Assembly (NCBI RefSeq): GCF_037974355.1
Contig: NZ_CP150235.1
Span: forward strand, 5,022,001-5,086,000
Length of the DNA: 64,000 bases
DNA from: Paenibacillus sp. FSL R5-0517
Lineage (GTDB): Bacteria > Bacillota > Bacilli > Paenibacillales > Paenibacillaceae
Direction of reading: 5' to 3'
Shown here: positions 25,926 to 34,400 of the stretch, piece by piece
Layout of the letters: each line of letters starts with the position of its first letter
How positions within the stretch are numbered: the first letter of the stretch is position 1
The notes under the pieces: generated by a model
Databases searched by the model: none
Told to the model about the DNA's origin: nothing
The model's input: the letters and a program-made list of their open reading frames with translations, nothing else
Translations under genes and position numbers: made by a program

Positions 25926-27854
25926 ATGATCCGTAAACCGCTAGTTTTATTGTTGGCGTGTCTGCTAATCTTTGTCACCCTACCCGTTGAATCAAGCCAT
26001 GCAGCCAATGCAGCTGTAGCCAAACTTCCTGGAAATTCCAATCCTCTCATCGATCACAAACTTGGAGCTGACCCTTATGTGCTCGTCCATAACAATCGCG
26101 TCTATGTCTACATGACAGGTGATGCATATCTGTACAACAGTGACGGCTCTGTCAGAGAGAACCAGTACAGCACCATCGGGAAAATTAACGTCATCTCTTC
26201 AGCTGACATGGTGAACTGGACAGACCATGGTTCCATCCCTGTAGCGGGTGCGAATAATGCCAATAATGGACAAGGTATTGCCAAATGGGCTACCCAATCC
26301 TGGGCTCCTGCCATGGCGAAGAAAACTATTGCTGGCAAAGAGAAATTTTTCCTGTATTTTGCCAACTCGGGCGGAGGTATTGGGGTACTCACAGCGGATT
26401 CCCCCATCGGTCCTTGGTCCGACCCAATCGGACGTGCCCTCTTGACGCACGGAACACCAGGTATGTCAGGTGTAACCTGGCTCTTTGATCCGGCTGTACT
26501 TGTCGATGATGATGGCTCTGCTTACCTGTATGCTGGAGGGGGTATTCCGAACGATACCAATGCTGCTTCCATTGCCAATCCCAAAACAGCTCGGGTCATT
26601 CGTCTCGGTGCCGACATGATCAGCGTGGTGGGCAGTGCCGTTACGATTGATTCTCCTTATATGTTCGAAGATTCCGGTATTCATAAGTATAACGGCAAAT
26701 ATTACTACTCCTACTGCATCAACTTCGCGGGAACACATCCCGCTGCATATCCAAAAGGTGAGATCGGATACATGGTCAGCGACAGCCCAATGGGCCCTTT
26801 TACGTATAAAGGCCACTTTCTGAAAAATCCCGGTACGTTCTTCGGTGTAGGCGGCAATAACCACCATGCCGTATTCCAGTTCAACAACGAATGGTATGTG
26901 GCATACCATGCACAAACAGTAAGTAAGGCATTCCTCGGGGATGGCAAAGGGTACCGTTCCACCCACATTAACAAGCTGACCCACAACGCGGATGGCACCA
27001 TCCAGGAAGTGCAGGGTAACATGACTGGTGTATCCCAAACGACCAACCTCAACCCGTATGTCCGGGTGGAAGCGGAAACCATTGGCTGGCAAGCAGGCAT
27101 TAACACTGAGCCGAGTCAAGCGAGCGGTGGACCTGTAGCCAATCAGAATGTCACTAATATTCATAATGGAGATTGGATCGCGGTCGGCAATGTGGATTTT
27201 GGATCAGCTGGAGCCTCCAAATTCAAGGCTAATGTCGCTTCTACCGGAAATGGCAACATCGAGGTACGACTGGACAGTCCGACAGGTCCTCTGGTTGGAA
27301 CACTTAATGTAAGCTCAACCGGCGGTGCGCAAACGTGGCGCGAGATGGAGACCAATGTAACCAACGCTACGGGCGTACATCGTTTGTATCTGGTGTTTAC
27401 AGGCTCAGGTAATGGAAACCTGTTCAAACTGGATTACTGGCAGTTTACATCCGGTTCGGGTGGCAACCCCAACCCCAATCCTAACCCGTCCGTTACTCGC
27501 ATCGAAACGGAAAACATGACACTTGGCGGTCAATATGCCGGTGTGATCAGCTCCCCTTTTAATGGAGTAGCACTCTACGCCAACAATGATTATGCAGCAT
27601 ACAATCAATATTATGCTTTCCCAACCCATCATTTCTCTGTCCGCGGTGCTTCCAACAACAATGAGACGGCACGTGTGGATCTTGTCATCGGGGGTGTAAC
27701 GGCGGGTTCATTCTACTTTACCGGTACACAACCGACCGTACAGACCCTGTCGAACATCACACATGCTACAGGCAATCAGGAAGTTAAGCTGGTCGTAACA
27801 ACGGATAATGGCACGTGGGATGCTTATATTGATTATCTTGAACACTCACAATAA
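25926..27854 (+). CDS. Secreted GH43 arabinoxylan-active glycosidase with CBM6 and CBM36
   Basis: The 642-aa protein has a signal peptide (about 1-27), a GH43 five-blade propeller (about 35-360) with the three expected acids: general base Asp in GADPYV (49), the pKa-modulating Asp in WLFDPAVLVDDDG, and the acid Glu in FEDSGIHK. A CBM6 follows (about 375-510, RVEAETIGWQAG) and, after an Asn-Pro linker, a C-terminal CBM36-like module (about 525-642, RIETENMTLGGQYAG ... WDAYIDYLEH). Domain order and the CBM36 sequence strongly recall Paenibacillus polymyxa Xyn43A/XynD-type arabinofuranosidase-xylanases. The ATG at 25926 has GGAGG 7 bp upstream; an in-frame ATG at 25911 overlaps that site. A second GH43 gene follows in the same operon. 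Confidence 0.9.
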   Translation: MIRKPLVLLLACLLIFVTLPVESSHAANAAVAKLPGNSNPLIDHKLGADPYVLVHNNRVYVYMTGDAYLYNSDGSVRENQYSTIGKINVISSADMVNWTDHGSIPVAGANNANNGQGIAKWATQSWAPAMAKKTIAGKEKFFLYFANSGGGIGVLTADSPIGPWSDPIGRALLTHGTPGMSGVTWLFDPAVLVDDDGSAYLYAGGGIPNDTNAASIANPKTARVIRLGADMISVVGSAVTIDSPYMFEDSGIHKYNGKYYYSYCINFAGTHPAAYPKGEIGYMVSDSPMGPFTYKGHFLKNPGTFFGVGGNNHHAVFQFNNEWYVAYHAQTVSKAFLGDGKGYRSTHINKLTHNADGTIQEVQGNMTGVSQTTNLNPYVRVEAETIGWQAGINTEPSQASGGPVANQNVTNIHNGDWIAVGNVDFGSAGASKFKANVASTGNGNIEVRLDSPTGPLVGTLNVSSTGGAQTWREMETNVTNATGVHRLYLVFTGSGNGNLFKLDYWQFTSGSGGNPNPNPNPSVTRIETENMTLGGQYAGVISSPFNGVALYANNDYAAYNQYYAFPTHHFSVRGASNNNETARVDLVIGGVTAGSFYFTGTQPTVQTLSNITHATGNQEVKLVVTTDNGTWDAYIDYLEHSQ

Positions 27855-27888
27855 CACAAAGGTCAAGATAGACTTGGGAGGACAAGTT

Positions 27889-29952
27889 ATGTGGAAAAAA
27901 ATCTGTACGCTTCTGCTCTCTCTTCCGTTACTTGTGGCATCGCTGTCAACGACAAGTCCTACCGCTTCCGCATCAACGTTCAGCAATCCGGTCATTTATG
28001 CGGATGTTCCTGACAGTGATGTCATCCGGGTGGGCAATGCCTTCTATATGACCAGCACAACGATGCATATGAATCCGGGTGTACCTGTGATGAAGTCTTA
28101 TGATCTGGTCAACTGGAGCATCGTAAACTATGTGTATGATACGCTTGGAAACGGGGATATACAAAATCTGAACAACGGACAAAACGAGTATGGGCGCGGT
28201 TCCTGGGCAAGCAGCTTGCGGTACAACAATGGGATATATTATGTGGCTTTTGGCTCACTTTCCACGGGCAAGACATATATTTATCAGACCAGCAATATCG
28301 AAACAGGCCCATGGACACCTTACACACTGAACAGTTATTACCATGACCCCTCCCTCTTGTTTGACGGGAATCGAACCTTTCTTGTTCATGGCAGTGATAA
28401 CATCAGTATCATTGAGCTGACACCTGATGCGAAGGCCGTCAAGGCCGGAGGGCTGAATCAGGTTCTGATTCCAAACGCGAGCAGTATAGCTGGTTCTAAC
28501 ATGATTGTAAAGGCAGAAGGAGCACATATTCAGAAGATCAACGGCATGTACTATGTATTCCTGATTGCCTGGCCTTCGGGTGATGGTCGCATTCAGCTTG
28601 CCTATCGTGCAAACACATTGACAGGGCCATACACAGGTAAAGTTGTACTACGAGACTCGGGCATTGCCCAAGGAGGCATCGTGGATACCGCATCCGGTGC
28701 ATGGTACGGCTTGCTGTTCAGAGATAGCGGGGCTGTTGGACGCATTCCCTATCTGGTGCCGGTGACATGGTCGGATAACTGGCCTGTGTTTGGGGTGAAC
28801 GGTAAGGTTCCTCTTAACATGAATATGCCCGTTGAAGGTCAGCCTGCTGCCAAAATCTACGGGTCGGATGAGTTCAACGCAACCACATCAGGTACACCCT
28901 CAGTAACGCAACTGTTAGTGAACGGCGGCTTTGAGGACAGCACCATTCAGCCGTGGACCAGCAACAATACAGCAACCATCAGCTTAACGAATGCCGAAGC
29001 GTTTAGCGGTACCAAAAGCCTGCTCGTCAGCGGCAGACAGCAGACAGCAGGCGGTGCCAAACAGATGGTTACAGGTAAGCTGTTACCAGGGGAAACGTAC
29101 TCTTTTTCGGCTAAGATCAAATACACCGCTGGTCCCGCAACCAAAACGTTCAATCTTAGCATCCAGAACGGTGCAAGTTATACCGGAATTAGCATTATGG
29201 GCAGTGCAACGCTAACCCGCGGACAATGGGGCACCCTTCAGGGTACGTATACTGTTCCATCGAACGCAGACCTGTCCCAAAGCTTTATTTTTGTGGAAAC
29301 ACCGTATAACTCGAATCCGGACCCGACCAATGATCTGATGGTATTTTATGTAGATGACGTCTCACTGACAAGCAATTCATCTACCGGCACATCCAGTCTG
29401 GCTCCATACTGGCAATGGAATCATAACCCCGATGCTGCCAATTGGTCCCTGCTCCAGCGACCCGGTTTCATGCGGCTAACCGCAGGCAAAATCAGCAAAA
29501 ACCTGTTGGAAGCCCGCAACACACTGACACAACGAACCTTTGGTCCAAAAAGCACGGGCATTACCGCTTTGGATACAGCAGGCATGAAGGATGGTGATTA
29601 TGCTGGACTTGCTGCTTTTCAGGCCAGATACGGCTTTGTCGGCGTAAAGATGACGGGCAGCACCAAATCCATCGTTATGGCCAATGCCAGTTCCGGCACC
29701 ATGACCGAAGTAGCAACGGTGCCATTGAACCAGAACAGAATCTATCTCCGCGTCATCTGTGATTTTACGAACCAGACAGACAAAGCCTACTTTGCTTATA
29801 GTCTGGATGGAAACAACTGGATATCCCTTGGCAATACACTTCAAATGTCTTACACACTGCCACACTTTATGGGATATCGGTTTGCACTATTCAATTATGC
29901 AACGAAGTCTACCGGAGGATATGCAGATTTCGATTATTTCCGCGTAGAATAA
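27889..29952 (+). CDS. Secreted GH43 beta-xylosidase-like enzyme with inserted carbohydrate-binding module
   Basis: The 687-aa protein has a signal peptide (about 1-25), a GH43 propeller (about 30-315; FSNPVIYADVPDSDVIRVG supplies the base Asp, HDPSLLFDG the second Asp and VKAEGAHIQKI the acid Glu), and a C-terminal beta-xylosidase concanavalin-like domain. The latter begins at YGSDEFN but is interrupted by a CBM4/9-like module (about 345-505, LLVNGGFEDS ... FYVDDVSL) before resuming at YWQWNHNPDAANWSLLQRPGFMRL. The ATG at 27889 has GGGAGGACAAG upstream and lies 34 bp after the preceding GH43 stop. The two enzymes probably act together on arabinoxylan outside the cell. Confidence 0.87.
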   Translation: MWKKICTLLLSLPLLVASLSTTSPTASASTFSNPVIYADVPDSDVIRVGNAFYMTSTTMHMNPGVPVMKSYDLVNWSIVNYVYDTLGNGDIQNLNNGQNEYGRGSWASSLRYNNGIYYVAFGSLSTGKTYIYQTSNIETGPWTPYTLNSYYHDPSLLFDGNRTFLVHGSDNISIIELTPDAKAVKAGGLNQVLIPNASSIAGSNMIVKAEGAHIQKINGMYYVFLIAWPSGDGRIQLAYRANTLTGPYTGKVVLRDSGIAQGGIVDTASGAWYGLLFRDSGAVGRIPYLVPVTWSDNWPVFGVNGKVPLNMNMPVEGQPAAKIYGSDEFNATTSGTPSVTQLLVNGGFEDSTIQPWTSNNTATISLTNAEAFSGTKSLLVSGRQQTAGGAKQMVTGKLLPGETYSFSAKIKYTAGPATKTFNLSIQNGASYTGISIMGSATLTRGQWGTLQGTYTVPSNADLSQSFIFVETPYNSNPDPTNDLMVFYVDDVSLTSNSSTGTSSLAPYWQWNHNPDAANWSLLQRPGFMRLTAGKISKNLLEARNTLTQRTFGPKSTGITALDTAGMKDGDYAGLAAFQARYGFVGVKMTGSTKSIVMANASSGTMTEVATVPLNQNRIYLRVICDFTNQTDKAYFAYSLDGNNWISLGNTLQMSYTLPHFMGYRFALFNYATKSTGGYADFDYFRVE

Positions 29953-29980
29953 ATGTGATTTTATTCAGTTATCGATCAGG

Positions 29981-30017
29981 ACCTGGAACTCCATCATGTG
30001 TGGAGCCAGGTTCTTTT
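29981..30017 (+). terminator. Terminator of the GH43 operon
   Basis: ACCTGG-AA-CTCCA pairs with TGGAG-CCAGGT and is followed by TCTTTTC. Confidence 0.85.
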
Positions 30018-30053
30018 CAATACATTTCTTATGAGAATATTCACCTTTTAAAT

Positions 30054-30593
30054 TCAAAAAGTCCGGTGCTGTTTTATATAACGCATGTATCCTTCAGCAC
30101 TTCGGTTAATCTCTTCATCGGAAGCCTGGAATGAGGCTCCATAGACTGCATATTGTGGCACCGCCTGAGCCCCTACATGATTCATGCTTGCTATGAAAGG
30201 TGCAACAAGTTCCTCAACGCTGTAACCGATAGAACCATCTTTCGCATAATTCTCCTGTTTATCCCCTATGGAGATTGCCAGTCCCATTCGCTTTCCCTTC
30301 AATCGATTCCCTTTCGATCCGTACGCCCATCCATGGGTGAACACATCATCAAACCATTTTTTCAACAGCGGTGGGTAACTGTACCAATATAACGGGAACT
30401 GCAACATAATAAGATCATGCGTCTCCAGCAACTCTTGTTCTCGGGCTACATCAATCTTCCAATCGGGGTAGGTCGTATATAATTCGTGAAGAGCAATATC
30501 ATCTGTATACTGCAGCAACTCCTCCTTCCAGCGACGATTGACTCTCGAACTTTTCATATCGGGATGTGCCAGAATAACAAGTGTTTTCATCAT
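30054..30593 (-). CDS. NAD(P)H-dependent flavodoxin-fold oxidoreductase
   Basis: The 179-aa product matches the NQO/KefF/YwrO-type FMN reductases: LVILAHPDMKSSRVNRRW at the phosphate-binding start, LIMLQFPLYWYSYPPLLKKWFDDVFTHGWAYG as the family signature, and a C-terminal GASF helix region. It reduces quinones or electrophiles with NAD(P)H. GAGAGGAAC precedes the start. A divergent HxlR regulator and a large palindrome in the shared promoter region suggest induction by quinones or other thiol-reactive compounds. Convergent with the GH43 operon, separated by a terminator. Confidence 0.88.
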   Translation of the reverse strand: MMKTLVILAHPDMKSSRVNRRWKEELLQYTDDIALHELYTTYPDWKIDVAREQELLETHDLIMLQFPLYWYSYPPLLKKWFDDVFTHGWAYGSKGNRLKGKRMGLAISIGDKQENYAKDGSIGYSVEELVAPFIASMNHVGAQAVPQYAVYGASFQASDEEINRSAEGYMRYIKQHRTF

Positions 30594-30673
30594 AAGTTCC
30601 TCTCTTCCCTTCCAGGGTGTTGGTTTCTATACTTGAATATGGACCATTATCGGCCACATCCAGTCAAAAGAAA

Positions 30674-30714
30674 ATACACACAATGAAGTAAGGTACTTAC
30701 CTCAAAGTGTGTAT
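30674..30714. promoter_or_regulatory. 41-bp palindrome between reductase and HxlR genes
   Basis: Outer arms ATACACAC (30674-30681) and GTGTGTAT (30707-30714), and inner arms GTAAG (30688-30692) and CTTAC (30696-30700), are perfect and share exactly the same centre at 30694. This is the symmetry expected for the dimeric HxlR protein. It lies in the middle of the divergent intergenic region. Confidence 0.7.
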
Positions 30715-30794
30715 GGACTTCCGTGTCAGAACCGTGAGAAAATAAATAGTTACACCCTATAAAACACGTAAAACTTAAACTGAGGTGAATCAGG

Positions 30795-31157
30795 ATGAAA
30801 CAATACAATCTGGGCATTGAAGCAACGCTCGAAATTATAGGCGGCAAGTGGAAAGCCTTGATCATCTGTTTGTTGATGTCCGGGGTAAAGAGAACGGGCG
30901 AATTAGAGCGAAGCATCCCCGGCATTTCGCAAAAAGTGTTAATTCAACAATTGCGCGAGCTGGAACGGGACGGCCTTGTCACCAGACATGTCTACCAGCA
31001 GATGCCTCCCAAAGTGGAATATGGACTTACAGAGTATGGCGTTACCGCCAATACCATCGTGGATGTCATGTGTACTTGGGGAAGGGACAATATTGCTCTC
31101 AGACAGCAGCGGGGCGAAGACGTTGTATTATTGGAAAACAACCAGCCCGAGTCTTGA
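30795..31157 (+). CDS. HxlR family transcriptional regulator
   Basis: The 120-aa product has the HxlR fold: NLGIEATLEIIGGKWKALIICLLM, RTGELERSIPGISQKVLIQQLRELERDG, MPPKVEYGLTEYG. Unlike many members it lacks the Cys near residue 5 found in the HxlR at 22195, so sensing may differ. GAGGTGA precedes the ATG. It is divergent from the flavin oxidoreductase gene and presumably controls it through the palindrome at 30674-30714. Confidence 0.9.
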   Translation: MKQYNLGIEATLEIIGGKWKALIICLLMSGVKRTGELERSIPGISQKVLIQQLRELERDGLVTRHVYQQMPPKVEYGLTEYGVTANTIVDVMCTWGRDNIALRQQRGEDVVLLENNQPES

Positions 31158-31417
31158 TTTCACAGTTGCACATTCCCCATACATTATGTAGGACATATGT
31201 CTCCTTTTCCACGAAAACGATTAAAAAACCTTTATATTCCAGACCAAATGATCGATATACACATTGGGGCACCTGAATATCCCGTGTTGAGCATTGGATT
31301 CACATCTCACAAATGCAACACGGGAGAACAGAATGATACATACGGTAGCGAGTAAGGGAAAAAGATAAGCTCTATCTGGTGAGATGGAAAGGGCTAACAA
31401 AGGAGAAGGAGAGTCAT

Positions 31418-34400
31418 ATGAAGGTAAGAACGAGTCAAAAAGGAAACACACGCCACAGCTACATCAACTTGATGTTATCTGTTCTGTTATTGATTAGCAG
31501 CATCCCGCTGTGGCCAATCTCAAAAGTGCACGCCGCAGATGAGGAACATCATCTGTTATCCCTGAACCGGCCGGTGTACAGTTCCTCATCTCTGGGCGGC
31601 AATACGGCAGACCATGTGGTTGACGGCAACAAAAACACCCGCTGGGAAAGCATATGGCAGCAAGATCCGCAGTGGATCTATGTTGACTTAGGCGCGGTGG
31701 CCTCCATCTCGGGCATCTCCATCGAGTGGGAAAATGCGTATGCTTCCAGCTTTGATCTGGAAGTATCCAACGACGAGGTCCATTGGCAGTCTGTTTACTC
31801 CACAACAAAGGGACAAGGCGGCCTGAACGAAATTGAGGTCACAGCAGAGGCACGATATGTGCGCTTGTTCAGCCATCAAAGAGCACAGCAAGCCTATGGC
31901 ATCTCTGTATACGAATTCAATGTATACGGGACGGGCGGAGCAAATCCACCGCCCAAACCAGCAGCCATGAACCTTGCACTTGGACAACCGGTTACAGCGT
32001 CTTCGGAAGAAATTGATGAGCCTAGCCGTTCAGCCGAGGATAAAGCCAAAATGGAAAAAAAGAATTACGAAGCTCGGAATGTAACGGATGGCAATCCAGA
32101 TACACGCTGGTCTTCCATCTACAAGGATCAGGAATGGATTGTTGTAGACCTTGGACTGATCCGGGAAATCGGGAACGTATCCCTGCAATGGGAAAACGCT
32201 TTCGGACGTGCATATGATATTCAAGTATCCAATGACGCACAGCAATGGACTACATTGTACCGGGAATTGCACAGCAACGGTGGACGGGATGAAATTCCGG
32301 TATACGCCGAAGCACGGTATGTGAAATTGGCCGGACTTGGCAGAGGAACAACCAACGGATACTCCCTGTACGCATTTGATGTCTACGAGTATATCGAAGG
32401 TGATGCCAAACCTGTGCATACCATTCCGAATATCCCTGAACCGTCATCCGTACAGATGGGTTCCGGCAGTTACGCTGTAAATGACATCACGATGCTGCAG
32501 CCGAAAAATCCGAAAAATCGTACGGCTGATATTACGGCGCCTCTCCCTTCCAATAACTGGTGGCAGTCTATTCTTGTATCTGATCTGGGGGATGGCAACA
32601 GTCTGGTCACACTCCCACTCAAAAGCAGATATACCAAACAAGGACTTCAACTTCTGAACCCCGGAGCTGGTTACGTTTCGGCTGATGGCGGTTCTATGGA
32701 CGCTGACGGGGAACCGGATCTGATCATGACCACCAGCAATATGAATCCGGCGGAGGTCAATACCAAGGTGGCGGGATATGGAGATTATTCCTCCACGATC
32801 ATCATGAGTGATGATGAAACGGCCAAAATGAACACCACGTTTGTGAAGGGTTCCCCTTTCCTGTACAACACCTTCGATAACCCGGATACCATTATTGTTC
32901 GTTCGCCCAACATCACACGTCTCTTCGATGATCAGAACCGTGAAATTGTTCTGAAGGATGGAGAATCACTGACGGCCGATCATATCGGCGTTGAAATAAC
33001 CAATCAGGACAGAGCGCCCAAGCCTCAGACCTTTAAAAGAAATTACGGGATCTTTGCACCTGAAGGAACCGTATTTATGAAACTTGGCAATACGATCAAG
33101 ATCAAGCTGGGCCAGAGCGAAAACTATCTGTCACTGGCTACCCTGCCGTCCGCGGCAGAGCTGCCTTATTATTACCAGCACGCCTACGCCTTTGTTACCG
33201 ATACCCAAGTGGACTACAATTATAACGAGAGCACTTCACTGGTAACGACTACCTTCAACTCGGTAACCCAGACGAAACGGGCAGGCTTTTCCTCCGAGAC
33301 ACTCATGGCCTTGTTCCCGCACCAATGGAAACTGGCGACTACTCCGTTAACGGAGCTTGCTTACCCTTCCATTCGCGGCATGATGAAAGTAAGTGAAGGC
33401 AATACGTTTACGACACAGGATCGATTCTATGGCATTATTCCGCAGTTTGTTGAGCCGGATGATCCGACCTACTCGCGTGCACAATTAATCAGCTATCTGG
33501 ATCAGCTTGATGCGGATACGGCAGGCAATCTGATGAGCGAGGATCCTTACTGGCAAGGGAAAAAGCTTCATCCGCTTGCGCTGGGTGTACTCATCAGCGA
33601 CCAGATCGGAGATACGGTAAGGCGAGACCACTATCTGTCCCTGCTTCGAAACATTTTGACAGATTGGTATACTTATTCGCCGGATGAACCTTTGCACTCG
33701 TATTATTTTTATTATTCGGATGAGTGGGGAACCATTTTCCCTTACGGTAGTGGATTTGGTGTTAATACCGGATTGACAGATCATCATTTTACCTACGGCT
33801 ATTACGTTTTTGCATCGGCTGTACTGGCCACATATGACCAAGCATTTTTGCAAGATTACGGCGACATGGTTGACCTTCTGATTCGGGACTATGCCAATCC
33901 TTCACGGACAGATGATCAGTTTCCAAGGCTTCGCAATTTTGATGCGTACGCAGGTCACTCCTGGGCGGGTGGTTACGCCGATAATCGCAGCGGGAATAAC
34001 CAGGAGGCGGCAGGTGAAGCCCTCTTTAGTTGGGTCGGACAATATATGTGGGGTGAGGTGACAGGCAACAAAGCCTACCGCGACACCGGAATCTGGGGTT
34101 TCGTAACTGAAGAAAAGGCTGCCGAGCAATACTGGTTTAATTATGACGGGGATAACTGGCTGGAGGATTACCAACATGCTACGGTAGGTCATGTGTACGG
34201 CAGTGCCTACCTGTATGGAACGTACTTCTCGAATGAAGCCGAGCACATTTACGGTATTCACTGGCTGCCGCCAGCGGAATGGATGACCTATTATGGACGT
34301 GATCCGCAGAATACTAAGGCTCTCTACAATGGTCTCATCAAGGATCTGGGCGGTCAGCAGGAGCGCACATGGCAACATATTATCTGGCCGTTCCAGTCCA

